Below the pieces are notes generated by a model. That model did no database searches. It had not been told where the DNA came from and saw only the letters and a program-made list of their open reading frames with translations. 44,335 bases of DNA from positions 30,376 to 74,710 of the forward strand of contig NHBO02000076.1 of NCBI GenBank assembly GCA_002167845.2, given 5' to 3'. Numbering within the stretch: position 1 is the stretch's first letter; each line of letters opens with the position of its first letter. Shown here in pieces: positions 1 to 8,763 of the stretch. Origin of the DNA: Phycisphaera sp. TMED9. GTDB taxonomy: Bacteria > Planctomycetota > Phycisphaerae > Phycisphaerales > SM1A02. A program made the translations under genes and the position numbers.

Positions 1-1
1 G

Positions 2-232
2 ACCTCGGTGGAAGTGATCGATCCGTTCGTCGAGGTCGTGTTGGAGTCGGGAGATCCGGCGGCGATTCTCGTCTCGCTCGCTCGCTTCGCCGACTCGCCC
101 TCGGCACGGCCGATCACGGTCGCGACGTCATCCGGGAACGAGTCGCTCATACGGGCCGGCGCCGCGGTTCGAGACTTCATCGTGGCACGAATCGAACAGG
201 AAGCGAAGAAACTCGAGCTTCCGCCGGGGTGA
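2..232 (+). CDS. C-terminal end of an unidentified protein (5' partial)
   Basis: The frame is open from the first base of the window to a TGA at 230-232, so this is probably the last ~76 residues of a gene that starts outside. An internal GTG at 8 could also be read as a start, but there is no ribosome binding site evidence inside the window. The segment is a mix of hydrophobic and acidic helical-looking sequence ending in KKLELPPG. No family motif is recognised. It converges with the GH57 gene on the opposite strand, with about 43 bp between the two stops. Confidence 0.4.
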   Translation, partial: TSVEVIDPFVEVVLESGDPAAILVSLARFADSPSARPITVATSSGNESLIRAGAAVRDFIVARIEQEAKKLELPPG

Positions 233-275
233 TCGGTCCGACGGGAACCAGCGGAGAAATCGCCGCCGATCGGGT

Positions 276-1508
276 TCAGTCTTCGACCCGTTGCTTCACG
301 TTGTCGAGCACGTTCATGAAGTTGATGTACGCGTCATACGGACTGTCGTATGGACTGAAGTACTTGTGGACGTCGCCGTCCGACCAGTACTTGGTGCACA
401 TGTAGTAGAGGTGGTCGCTGGTGGTGAGTTTGCGCCAGTCCTCGAGCACGTGTTCGTCGCTCTCGTTCCGGGGGTTGTCATTCCTCGCGTAGACGGAATC
501 GCGGACGGAGTAGAGCTCCTCGACCGCGTTGTCTTGAAGAGGGTTCCCCAGCCACGCGGAGAGATCTCGTTCGGTGTCCGCCCAGCTCACCCAGTTGGGT
601 GCCGAGTACTCCCCGACGGGATCGAACGAGTCGAGAACCTGGGAAGGGGTCAGAAAGTCGTTCTCCCCCGGATTGACGTCGTAGATCTTCTCCGGGAGCG
701 CGTCCAGGAATTCGAAGATCCCCGTATCGGCCCATTGGTGTTCGCCGATCGTCTCGTAGTCCATGAAGAGATTGCAGCAATTCCCGTCGCCGTTGATGTC
801 GTTCACCCACTTGGCGAACTTCTCGGCGCTCAATGGGAATTCCTTCCAGTCCTTGTTGCCGAAGCGGAAGGCGATGTCATCCGAGAGTCGGTAGTTCTTC
901 AGGAGCAGTCTGACGGGTCGTTCGTTCAATGCTTCCGGCTGACCTTCGAAGCGAGGGGGCGCATAGCAGTAGTTGGGAGACCGGAACTTCAAGAGCCGGT
1001 CGACGCCCTCGCAGAGGATGGCGCGATGTTCGCCACGCTGGGCGATGTGCCAGGCGAGGTCGTCGTGGTACATGAGTTCGGTGTTGCGGAAGATCTTCGG
1101 GGTCTGGCCGAAGAGTTCCTTCACCTTGTCACGATGAGCATCGACCTGCCGGTCGAATTCATCTCGACTGAAGAGGAAGCTCGGCGAGTGATGGCTGGTC
1201 TCACCGATGAACTCGCAGGCCCCGGTGTCGGCCAGTTCCTTGAACATGTCGATCACGTCGGGGGCCCACTTCTCGAACTGCTCGAGACAGACGCCGCTGA
1301 TCGCGTAGCTCACGCGAAACCGCCCCTCGTGACGTTTCACGAGGTCGAGGATCTTCGCAGTGGCAGGTCGATAGCACTTGTCCGCGACCTTCGTCATGAT
1401 TTCGCGGTTCGCCGTTTCGTCGAAGTAGAACGGGTCCGTGTCGAAGACGGAGTACCGGCGAAGACGGAAGGGCTGGTGAACCTGAAAATAGAAACAGACC
1501 GATGCCAT
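276..1508 (-). CDS. Glycoside hydrolase family 57 alpha-amylase-like enzyme
   Basis: This 410-residue protein has the GH57 layout of a (beta/alpha)7 barrel hydrolase acting on alpha-glucans, predicted cytoplasmic because there is no signal peptide. Conserved regions are visible in order: FQVHQP (residues 8-13), GETSHHS (102-108), RNTELMY (141-147) with the expected nucleophile Glu144, and LFMDYETIGEHQW (247-259) with the expected acid/base Asp250. The block SDDIAFRFGNKDW (199-211) is also typical of the alpha-amylase branch. The length matches the short bacterial members. A likely role is turnover of glycogen or maltodextrin. ATG at 1506-1508 is the start because the open frame begins there and the motif order starts within ten residues. 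There is no clear Shine-Dalgarno site. It lies downstream of cysNC on the same strand but is separated from it by a strong hairpin, so it is probably transcribed independently. The exact substrate is not shown by sequence. Confidence 0.9.
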   Translation of the reverse strand: MASVCFYFQVHQPFRLRRYSVFDTDPFYFDETANREIMTKVADKCYRPATAKILDLVKRHEGRFRVSYAISGVCLEQFEKWAPDVIDMFKELADTGACEFIGETSHHSPSFLFSRDEFDRQVDAHRDKVKELFGQTPKIFRNTELMYHDDLAWHIAQRGEHRAILCEGVDRLLKFRSPNYCYAPPRFEGQPEALNERPVRLLLKNYRLSDDIAFRFGNKDWKEFPLSAEKFAKWVNDINGDGNCCNLFMDYETIGEHQWADTGIFEFLDALPEKIYDVNPGENDFLTPSQVLDSFDPVGEYSAPNWVSWADTERDLSAWLGNPLQDNAVEELYSVRDSVYARNDNPRNESDEHVLEDWRKLTTSDHLYYMCTKYWSDGDVHKYFSPYDSPYDAYINFMNVLDNVKQRVED

Positions 1509-1521
1509 GGCCGGAGATGAT

Positions 1522-1554
1522 ACGACCCCCGATCGATTCGTGATCGGGGGTCGT
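1522..1554 (-). terminator. Perfect 13-bp hairpin between cysNC and the GH57 gene
   Basis: ACGACCCCCGATC (1522-1534) and its exact complement (1542-1554) flank a 7-nt loop. It lies 44 bp after the cysNC stop and 13 bp before the GH57 start, both on the minus strand. No T-tract follows on the minus strand, so it may end the sulfate operon with help from other factors, or it may sit in the 5' leader of the amylase mRNA and limit its translation. Confidence 0.5.
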
Positions 1555-1598
1555 GGATGATTCTCAGGGTCGGCGGCGCGGAATCCGCGCTCCGAAGG

Positions 1599-3527
1599 TC
1601 ACCGCAGGAAGCCTCGCTCGTTCATCAGGGCGAGAATCCGGTTCACGCTCTCTTCCAGATCGATCTGATGGCTGGGGAGGCTCAGGTCCGGATTCTCAGG
1701 GGTCTCGTACTCGAACGAGATTCCGGGGATTCCGTCGAGTGATCGAGCTTCGGCGTCTGCGTAGAGCCCGGTTGGGTCCTTCCGCTGGCAGTACTCCAGC
1801 GGAGCGGCGCAGTGGACGGTCAGGAAGCGGTCGGGTCCGACCAGCGTGGCCGCCTTTTCCCGGGTCGTGGCTCGAGGGGCCAAGAACGCCGCCACGCAGA
1901 TGATGCCCTCGTCGTTCACGAGCTTCGCGGTCTCCATCGAGCGGCGAAGATTCTCGGATCGGTCCTCGGCGGAGAAGCCGAGGTCCCGATTGAGTCCTTG
2001 ACGCATGGTGGTTCCATCGAAGCGGATGGCGACGCGGCCAAGATCGAAGAGGGCTCGTTCGAGCATCGCGGCGATCCGGGTCTTGCCGCTTCCCGCGAGT
2101 CCGGTCAGAAGCACCGTGACGGGCTTCTGCCCGAATCGCGTCTCGCGTTCCTCGGCCGAAACCAGACCCTCATCGCCGTGCCGGTCGGCGCCGGAGAGCG
2201 GGGCGGCGGTCCAACGGAGGTCCGAGGATTTCCCTCGAATCATGCCGGCCGCCATCGTCCAGTTTCCGATCCGATCGACGAGAATCAGGCTTCCTGTTCC
2301 TCGAACCTGGTCGTACGGGTCGAACACGAGTGGTACGTCGGTCTCAAGCTCGACGCGGCCGATCTCGTTCAAGCCCAGGCCGTCGCAGGCCACGGTCTCG
2401 AGGGTGTCGATGTCGAGGCGATGAGCGATTCGTCGGACGCGGCAGGGGGTGACTCTGGTTCCGTGGCGGAGGATGAACTCGCGGCCGGGTTGAAGCGGCT
2501 CTTCATGCATCCAGACCAGATCCGCGGTGACTCGATCGGCCACCACCGGTTGGTTCTCCAGGGCCACGATCATGTCGCCGCGGCTGGCGTCAATCTCGTC
2601 TTCCAGAACGATGGCCACGCTTCGCGGGGCGCCAGCCATCTCAAGATCGCCGTCGAACGTCGAGATCCGGGAGACCGTGCTCTCGGTGCCCGCAGGGAGC
2701 ACGGCGATTCGATCGCCGGGACGGACGATCCCGGATTCGATCCGACCGCCGAAGCCGCGGAAGTCGAGGTCGGGGCGGATGACGTAGTTGACCGGAAGTC
2801 TGAATGGCGTCTTCTGCTCGTCGCTCCCGATATCGAGGGTTTCCAGAAGTTCCAGCAGGCAGGGGCCGTCGTACCAAGGGGCTTTCTCTGATCCCTCGGC
2901 GACGTAGTCTCCTTCGAGCGCGGACATCGGCACGAAGACCTGCTCCCGGTTCGGAAGCTTCGCGGAAAAGGACTCGAAGTCGGCCTTGATTCGGTCGTAG
3001 ACGTCCTGGTCCCAGTCGACGATGTCCATCTTGTTGATGGCGACGATGATTCTGGGGATGCCCAGCAGTGACGTGATCACGCAGTGCCGTCGGGTCTGGA
3101 CGCTGACGCCGTGGCGGGCGTCGACGAGAAGAACCGCGAGATCGCAGGTGCTGGCGCCGGTGGCCATGTTGCGGGTGTACTGCTCGTGGCCGGGCGTGTC
3201 GGCGACGATGAACTTTCGATGTTCCGTCGAGAAGTACCGGTAGGCGACGTCGATCGTGATGCCTTGTTCGCGTTCGCTGCGAAGGCCGTCGACCAGCAGG
3301 GCGAGGTCGGCCTGCCCGGCCTGGGTGCCGTACTTCTTCGATGCGCCCTCGACGGCGGCCAGTTGATCTTCGTAGATCCCCTTGGTGTCGTGCAGGAGTC
3401 GGCCGATGAGGGTGCTTTTTCCGTCATCGACGCTCCCGCAGGTGAGGAAGCGAAGCAGCTGCTTGCCTTCGTGGCGGAGCAGGTATTCATCAATCGTTTC
3501 GGTGTCGGCGTCGAAGCGAGGATCCAT
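1599..3527 (-). CDS. cysNC: Bifunctional sulfate adenylyltransferase subunit 1 (GTPase) / adenylylsulfate kinase, CysNC
   Basis: The 642-residue protein joins a CysN GTPase (about 1-440), which drives ATP sulfurylase with CysD, to a C-terminal APS kinase (about 470-642), which makes PAPS. CysN motifs seen: G1 GSVDDGKS (31-38), G3 DTPGHEQY (110-117), G4 NKMD (165-168). The kinase domain has the P-loop GLAGSGKT (476-483) and RDLGFSAEDRSENLRR. Its substrate segment reads DGTTMRQGLN instead of the common DGDNxRHGLN, so Asp and Asn are replaced by Thr-Thr at 506-507. The CysD stop and this ATG overlap as TGATG at 3525-3529, showing translational coupling. A second APS kinase with the canonical motif is encoded at 4538, so the fused domain may be degenerate or differently tuned. 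Sulfate activation is cytosolic. Confidence 0.95.
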   Translation of the reverse strand: MDPRFDADTETIDEYLLRHEGKQLLRFLTCGSVDDGKSTLIGRLLHDTKGIYEDQLAAVEGASKKYGTQAGQADLALLVDGLRSEREQGITIDVAYRYFSTEHRKFIVADTPGHEQYTRNMATGASTCDLAVLLVDARHGVSVQTRRHCVITSLLGIPRIIVAINKMDIVDWDQDVYDRIKADFESFSAKLPNREQVFVPMSALEGDYVAEGSEKAPWYDGPCLLELLETLDIGSDEQKTPFRLPVNYVIRPDLDFRGFGGRIESGIVRPGDRIAVLPAGTESTVSRISTFDGDLEMAGAPRSVAIVLEDEIDASRGDMIVALENQPVVADRVTADLVWMHEEPLQPGREFILRHGTRVTPCRVRRIAHRLDIDTLETVACDGLGLNEIGRVELETDVPLVFDPYDQVRGTGSLILVDRIGNWTMAAGMIRGKSSDLRWTAAPLSGADRHGDEGLVSAEERETRFGQKPVTVLLTGLAGSGKTRIAAMLERALFDLGRVAIRFDGTTMRQGLNRDLGFSAEDRSENLRRSMETAKLVNDEGIICVAAFLAPRATTREKAATLVGPDRFLTVHCAAPLEYCQRKDPTGLYADAEARSLDGIPGISFEYETPENPDLSLPSHQIDLEESVNRILALMNERGFLR

Positions 3528-4441
3528 CAGAAGTAACCCTCTTTCTTCTTGTCTTCCATGCTGCCGTCGCCGTCGTGGTCGATCACCCGTCCCTGTCGCT
3601 CGCTGGTGCGGGCGATGAGCATCTCGGTGATGACTTCGGCGAGAGTCGCGGCCTCGCTCTCCACGGCGCCGGTGAGTGGATAGCAGCCGAGGGTTCGGAA
3701 GCGGACTTTCTTCATTTCCGGTGTCTCGCCCGGCTCCAGCGGAATGCGGTCGTCGTCCACCATGATGAGCACGCCATCACGTTCGACGACCGGACGTTCC
3801 GCGGAGAGGTACAGCGGGACGACGTCGATCTTCTCGAGATGGATGTAGGTCCAGACGTCGAGTTCCGTCCAATTCGAGAGGGGGAAGGCTCGGACGCTCT
3901 CGCCGGGACCGATCCGGGTGTTCCAGAGGTTCCAGAGTTCGGGTCGCTGGGTCTTGGGATCCCACCGATGATTCCGGTCGCGGAAACTGAACACCCGCTC
4001 CTTCGCCCGGCTCTTCTCCTCGTCTCGCCTGGCACCTCCGATGGCGCAGTCGAACTGGCCTGCGGAGAGGGCCTGCTTGAGGGCCTGGGTCTTCATCACA
4101 TCGGTGTAGACCCGGCTGCCATGCACGAAGGGGCTCATCCCCTGAGCAACGCCTTCGAGGTTCGAGTGAACGATGAGATCCAGCCCCAGTTCTTTGGCGG
4201 TTCGATCTCGGAACGCGATCATCTCGCGGAATTTCCAGGTCGTGTCGACATGGAGCATCGGGAACGGAATCGGGCCTGGATGGAACGCCTTCCGGGCCAG
4301 GTGGAGCATGACGCTCGAATCCTTGCCGATGGAGTACATCATCACGGGTCGCTGGAAGCTCGCGGCGACTTCGCGGATGATGTCGATGGACTCCGCCTCA
4401 AGCGACTGGAGATGGGAGAGTTGATCGTGAGCGAGCGTCAT
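3527..4441 (-). CDS. cysD: Sulfate adenylyltransferase subunit 2, CysD
   Basis: The 304-residue protein is the catalytic subunit of heterodimeric ATP sulfurylase and forms APS from sulfate and ATP with the CysN GTPase. It carries the PP-loop [12 protein letters not shown] (37-48), the segment [15 protein letters not shown] and the family C-terminus [11 protein letters not shown]. Length equals that of characterised CysD proteins (about 300 residues). Its stop overlaps the cysNC start by one base, so the two form an operon. The start ATG is at 4439-4441, and a pyrimidine-rich sequence lies just upstream instead of a Shine-Dalgarno site. The 96-bp gap to the divergent cysC gene probably holds both promoters. 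I could not identify -10/-35 boxes there with confidence. Confidence 0.96.
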   Translation of the reverse strand: MTLAHDQLSHLQSLEAESIDIIREVAASFQRPVMMYSIGKDSSVMLHLARKAFHPGPIPFPMLHVDTTWKFREMIAFRDRTAKELGLDLIVHSNLEGVAQGMSPFVHGSRVYTDVMKTQALKQALSAGQFDCAIGGARRDEEKSRAKERVFSFRDRNHRWDPKTQRPELWNLWNTRIGPGESVRAFPLSNWTELDVWTYIHLEKIDVVPLYLSAERPVVERDGVLIMVDDDRIPLEPGETPEMKKVRFRTLGCYPLTGAVESEAATLAEVITEMLIARTSERQGRVIDHDGDGSMEDKKKEGYF

Positions 4442-4537
4442 AGGAGCCGAAGAGTAGCAGGCTGAGGGAGGAATGGACCGATGCTGTTCCCATCAGATCG
4501 AACCCTTCGATCGCGTAGTTGAAAAGGAGACGGGAAA

Positions 4538-5173
4538 ATGGCCGAATCTCATCCAGATTCTTCGACGAGCGATAACGTTGTCTGGCATTCCGGAGCAGTC
4601 GATCGATCCTCGCGAGAGAAGCAGCTCGGTCAACGGGCCGGGACGGTGTGGTTCACCGGGCTCTCCGGGAGCGGCAAGAGCACGGTGGCGGTCGAGGTCG
4701 AGCGTCTTCTCGCAGCGCAGGGGCGGCTTTGCTATCGGCTGGACGGCGACAACCTCCGACACGGGCTGAACGGCGATCTTGGATTCAGCGAGGCTGATCG
4801 CACTGAGAACATCCGGCGGACGGGCGAAGTCTGCCGACTCCTCGTGGATGCAGGAATCATCGTTCTGGCCAGTTTCGTGAGCCCGTTTCGGGCGGATCGA
4901 GAACAGGTCCGGAGCATGCATCGATCGGCCTCGATGCCGTTCATCGAGGTGTATGTCGAAGTACCTCTCGACGTGGCGGAATCCCGCGATCCGAAAGGGC
5001 TCTATCAAAAGGCCAGGGCGGGCGAGATTCGGGGTTTCACCGGGATCGACCAGCCATATGAGGCGCCCGAGACGCCCGAGCTCGTTGTTCATACCGCAGC
5101 CTGCACGGTGGAGGAATCCGCGACCACGGTCATGGCGTTCCTCGAGGCCGAGGGGATGCTGAAGCAGGGCTGA
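4538..5173 (+). CDS. cysC: Stand-alone adenylylsulfate (APS) kinase, CysC
   Basis: The 211-residue protein phosphorylates APS to PAPS. It has the P-loop GLSGSGKST (41-49), the canonical substrate segment [10 protein letters not shown] (69-78), [13 protein letters not shown], and the region [14 protein letters not shown] found in active APS kinases. About 35 N-terminal residues precede the domain. The ATG at 4538 has a good ribosome binding site, AAGGAG at 4524-4529, eight bases upstream. It is divergent from cysD-cysNC, so the locus encodes two APS kinase domains. The free enzyme keeps all the usual motif residues while the fused one does not, which suggests that this gene supplies most PAPS. 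It ends 44 bp before the convergent transporter gene. Confidence 0.95.
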   Translation: MAESHPDSSTSDNVVWHSGAVDRSSREKQLGQRAGTVWFTGLSGSGKSTVAVEVERLLAAQGRLCYRLDGDNLRHGLNGDLGFSEADRTENIRRTGEVCRLLVDAGIIVLASFVSPFRADREQVRSMHRSASMPFIEVYVEVPLDVAESRDPKGLYQKARAGEIRGFTGIDQPYEAPETPELVVHTAACTVEESATTVMAFLEAEGMLKQG

Positions 5174-5179
5174 GATGCT

Positions 5180-5209
5180 GGCTGGACTCCTCGCGGAGCT
5201 CCTGCAGCC
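5180..5209. terminator. Weak imperfect hairpin between convergent cysC and transporter genes
   Basis: GGCTG (5180-5184) can pair with CAGCC (5205-5209), enclosing CTCC-TCGC-GGAG. It sits in the 44-bp convergent gap and could act for both strands, but no T-tract is visible. Low confidence. Confidence 0.25.
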
Positions 5210-5217
5210 CGACTCGG

Positions 5218-7029
5218 TCAGCGGAACGGGAAGACCAGCGGGATCATCACCGTGGCGATCACCGCCACGATGAGCAGCAGGGGGACGCCCATGCGGGCGA
5301 AGTCGCCGAATCGATATCTGCCGGGTCCGTAGACCATCAGGTTCGTCTGGTAGGCGAACGGGGTCAGGTAGCTGCTTCCCGCACCTGCCATCACGCCGAG
5401 AATGAACGGGAGCGGGCTCGCGCCGATGCCCATCGCGGTGCTGATCCCGATGGGAAAAAGGATCACCGCGGCGCCGTAGTTGGTCGCAATCTGCGCGACC
5501 AGAGCCGTGGCCAGAATCAGGGCGGCCAGCAGCAGGTGGTCTCCGCCGCCGACGAGCGCCGCGCCGCTGATGAAGAACTCCGCGGTCTTCTCCCCGAGAC
5601 CACTGTTTGCAACCGCGACACCGACGCCGATGGCCGCACCGATGGTGATGAGCACCGAAAAGTCGATGGACTTCCGGGCGGTGGCGGCATTCACGCACCG
5701 GAGTCCGACCATCAGAATGGCTGCGAGCCAGGTTGCGATCACCGGGCTCACCACGCCTGACGCGAGGAGGCCGATCATGCCCAGGAGGATCACCCCCGAG
5801 ATCCAGGCTCGTTCGTGTCGTGGGAATTGCGCATCACTGACGGACGTGGAGAGATAGAACGCGTTCCCTCGGCCATGGGATGAAAGAAAGCCCTTGTTGG
5901 TTTCCAACAGGAGAACGTCTCCGGCCTCGATCTGGATGTCGCCGATTCGACCATTGACCTTGGTTCCACGTCGGTGGACGGCGAGAATCGCCGCGTTGTA
6001 GATCGTCCGAAACTGGCTCTCTCGTACCGTTCGCCCGACGAATGCCGCCGATGGTGCCACCACGGCTTCGACGAGCGTTCTGATCGCCGGTGGGGCGTCC
6101 ACTTTCGCGGTCTGCGCATCTTCCGGTCGAAGTCCGGCGACCCGACGAAGTTCCTTCACGCCTGCGGTGTTTCCGACGAAGCAGAGAATGTCGCCCGCCT
6201 CAAGCCGCTCGTCCCTCGTCACGGCGCCGAGGTGTCGGTCGCCTCGGTCGATGCTGGAGAGGAAGAGATCCGGAAGATGTCGCAACCCCGCCTTTTCGAT
6301 CGTCTTGCCGGCGATGGGACCGCCGGGGATCACCTCGAATCGAAGTTCGTATCGCTCCGGATCCTCATCGCTCTCGTTGGACCCTCGGTCGGGCAACAAG
6401 AGTGGTCCTGCGATCATCAGAAACGCAAGCCCGACCACGGCGGTGACGCCGCCGGCGACGCCGACGGCGAGGAATCGGAGTGAGTCGGAGAGAACCCAGG
6501 CGGGATCGATCTCGACGCCCTGCGCCGCCCACGTGGCGAGCTGGTCCGAATAGAGCCCGTCGACCAGAAGATTGGACGATGTTCCGACCAGCGTGAGCTG
6601 GCCACCGAGTATTCCGGCGAAGCTCAAGGGAATGAGCAGTCGGCTGGGGCTCACGCCGAGTCGCCGGGCATGATCGGTGGCGACCGGAAGGAACATGGCG
6701 ATCAGCGGTGTGTTGTTCATGAACCCGGAGAGGATCGTCACCGGGAGGCAGATGCGGCCGATGGTGCCTCGGACGCTCATGGGGCGACCAATGAGTTTCG
6801 GCGCCAGTCGATCGATCGCGCCGGTCTGGCGAAGGCCGTTCGCGACGACGAACAGTGCGGCGATCATGAGGACGGCGGGATTCGAGAACCCCAGAAAGGC
6901 CTCGGATGGATCAACTTGTCCGGTCAGGACGAGGAGCACCAGAGTGCCGACCATCGCCAGGTCGAGCGGGGCCTTCGTCAGGAGAACGGCGAGGACGAAC
7001 AACACGAGGATGGCTGCGACGATCCACAT
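5218..7029 (-). CDS. SLC13/DASS-type anion transporter with two TrkA-C (RCK_C) domains, probable sulfate importer
   Basis: The 603-residue membrane protein belongs to the divalent anion:sodium symporter type. The N-terminal membrane half (about 1-210) carries NNTPLIAMF (105-113) and GTSSN (149-153), the paired Asn-Thr anion/sodium binding signature. A cytosolic insert (about 225-390) contains two TrkA-C-like modules, each ending in a pattern like EAGDILCFVG or EAGDVLLLET. The C-terminal membrane half carries the second signature ATNYGAAVILFP. This arrangement is common for bacterial SLC13 proteins placed beside cys genes. Given its position next to cysNC, cysD and cysC, sulfate is the likely substrate, but this is inference from context. 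The start ATG lies at 7027-7029. The two RCK_C modules suggest control by a cytosolic ligand. Confidence 0.85.
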   Translation of the reverse strand: MWIVAAILVLFVLAVLLTKAPLDLAMVGTLVLLVLTGQVDPSEAFLGFSNPAVLMIAALFVVANGLRQTGAIDRLAPKLIGRPMSVRGTIGRICLPVTILSGFMNNTPLIAMFLPVATDHARRLGVSPSRLLIPLSFAGILGGQLTLVGTSSNLLVDGLYSDQLATWAAQGVEIDPAWVLSDSLRFLAVGVAGGVTAVVGLAFLMIAGPLLLPDRGSNESDEDPERYELRFEVIPGGPIAGKTIEKAGLRHLPDLFLSSIDRGDRHLGAVTRDERLEAGDILCFVGNTAGVKELRRVAGLRPEDAQTAKVDAPPAIRTLVEAVVAPSAAFVGRTVRESQFRTIYNAAILAVHRRGTKVNGRIGDIQIEAGDVLLLETNKGFLSSHGRGNAFYLSTSVSDAQFPRHERAWISGVILLGMIGLLASGVVSPVIATWLAAILMVGLRCVNAATARKSIDFSVLITIGAAIGVGVAVANSGLGEKTAEFFISGAALVGGGDHLLLAALILATALVAQIATNYGAAVILFPIGISTAMGIGASPLPFILGVMAGAGSSYLTPFAYQTNLMVYGPGRYRFGDFARMGVPLLLIVAVIATVMIPLVFPFR

Positions 7030-7120
7030 CGATTGGGATCATCGGCGTTCGAGCTCGACCGGGGTGGTTTTTTGCTCGCAAAGGGCGAAAACGAGGTGGC
7101 CCGAGCGTCGGAAGCGGGGT

Positions 7121-8635
7121 TCAGCCCAGAGAGAGGGTCGAGCTGGCCCAGGATCTGTCCGGCGAACAGGCACGTTGACGGATGCGCTGGATCACTCGGT
7201 CCTGCTGTTCCGAGTCGAGATTGGATCCGCTGGGGAGGCAGACGCCGGTTTCGAAGAGTCGGTCGGAGATGGATCGGGTCGCGTGATGCGGCCAATAGGC
7301 CGAACTCTTGAAGAGGGGTTGGCGATGCATCGGTTTCCAGACTCGTCTGGCCTCGATCCGCCCCTCTGCGAGGTGGCTGATGAGCCCTTCGAGGTCACTT
7401 CCGAATCGGTCCGAGTCGATGGTCATCGCGGTCAGCCATCGCGTCGAGCGAACACTCGCGGGCTCGGGCATCCAGTCGATTCCGGGCACTCCGTCGAGTC
7501 CTTCGGCATAACGCTCGAAGACCGCTCGTCGCTGGCGAACTCGTTCATCGAGTACTTCCAGTTGACCTCGTCCGATTCCGGCGAGGATGTTGCTCATTCG
7601 GTAGTTGAAGCCGGTTTCCTGATGCTCGTAGTGACCCGCCGGTTCTCTCGACTGGGTCGCGAGAAAGCGAGCCCGTTCGATCAACTCGGGGTCGTCACCG
7701 ACCAGCATGCCTCCGCCCGAAGTCGTGATGATCTTGTTTCCGTTGAAGGAGTAGATTCCGAGACGGCCGAAGGTTCCCGCCGCCCGTCCTCGATACGTCG
7801 CTCCCAGACTCTCCGCGGCATCTTCGAGAATCGGCACGTCGTAGCGCTGGCAGAGATCGATGATCGGTTCCATGTCGGGGCTCTGCCCGTACAACCCGAC
7901 GGGGATGACCGCTTTGGGAAGTCGTCCTTCCGCGTCCGCGGCGGCCAACGCTCTGGAAAGCGCTGCGGGTGACATGTTCCAGGTTTCGGGTTCGGAATCG
8001 ATGAAGACCGGCTCGGCCCCGAGATACCGGATCGGATTGGCGGTCGCGACGAAGGTGAGCGAGGAACAGAACACCTGATCGCCGGGCTCGACGCCGAGGA
8101 GATGAAGGCCGAGGTGGATCGCGGCGGTCCCGCTGGAAAGGGCGGCGGCATGTCCCATGCCGACCTTCGTCGCCAACTCGCGCTCGAAGGCGTCGACGTT
8201 CGGGCCGATGGGTGCGATCCAATTGGTCCGAAACGCCTGTTCGACGAAATCTCGTTCGTGTTCGGCAAGGTGGGGCGTGGACAGGAGCACGGGTTGATCG
8301 AGTTCGCGACGAAGATGAAGCGCGACGGGACGCCCATCGACGTCCATGACCGGGACCTGATCAATTCCATGCGCATTCATCAGCGCGAGCACGGCGGCGG
8401 AGGAAGATCCCGGCTCGACGAGCTTCGGAGCCTGGTCGGGTAGAACGCCGAGATCGGCATCGAGGCCATGTCCGGCGAGGATCGCGCGTCGAAGATCGCC
8501 ATCGGTGACCGTCCGTCGAAGCCGTCCCGCGTCGTCGATCAACAGGAGAACGTTGCACGCGCCATCGGACATGGCGGCGAGCGCGTCGCGAAGGCTGCGG
8601 TCCAGGGTGATGAGGAGATTGTCGGTCGAGCGCAT
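7121..8635 (-). CDS. CBS-pair / DegT-family sugar aminotransferase fusion, PglE/LegC-like
   Basis: The 504-residue protein has an N-terminal CBS pair (about 8-112) fused to a DegT/DnrJ/EryC1 PLP aminotransferase (about 115-490). The catalytic segment SFNGNKIITTSGGGML (296-311) places the PLP lysine at 301, and EDAAESLGA (271-279) supplies the pyridine-binding Asp. This lysine segment closely resembles UDP-4-keto-sugar aminotransferases of the PglE/LegC group, which make UDP-4-amino-4,6-dideoxy-GlcNAc type sugars. A PglF/WbpM-like dehydratase that could supply its substrate is encoded at 13269. I chose the ATG at 8633-8635 because GGAG lies six bases upstream. A longer open frame continues to 9013 but runs antisense into the divergent membrane gene. 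The CBS pair suggests regulation by an adenosine nucleotide. Confidence 0.85.
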   Translation of the reverse strand: MRSTDNLLITLDRSLRDALAAMSDGACNVLLLIDDAGRLRRTVTDGDLRRAILAGHGLDADLGVLPDQAPKLVEPGSSSAAVLALMNAHGIDQVPVMDVDGRPVALHLRRELDQPVLLSTPHLAEHERDFVEQAFRTNWIAPIGPNVDAFERELATKVGMGHAAALSSGTAAIHLGLHLLGVEPGDQVFCSSLTFVATANPIRYLGAEPVFIDSEPETWNMSPAALSRALAAADAEGRLPKAVIPVGLYGQSPDMEPIIDLCQRYDVPILEDAAESLGATYRGRAAGTFGRLGIYSFNGNKIITTSGGGMLVGDDPELIERARFLATQSREPAGHYEHQETGFNYRMSNILAGIGRGQLEVLDERVRQRRAVFERYAEGLDGVPGIDWMPEPASVRSTRWLTAMTIDSDRFGSDLEGLISHLAEGRIEARRVWKPMHRQPLFKSSAYWPHHATRSISDRLFETGVCLPSGSNLDSEQQDRVIQRIRQRACSPDRSWASSTLSLG

Positions 8636-8763
8636 TTCGAACTCCAAGACATGAATCAACATCGGCCATCGAAGGGGACAGGGAGAGAAATGCACGAGAT
8701 GGCGCCGCTGTTCGCGGAATCCGGCGGATCTCGCGAGTGGATCAACGGATAAGATCCCACCCC

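Noticed and set aside
291-1520. A 409-codon open frame on the plus strand opposite the GH57 gene
   Set aside because: It is the mirror of a real gene in GC-rich DNA. The opposite strand encodes clear GH57 motifs, and this frame has only low-complexity Val/Glu-rich sequence.
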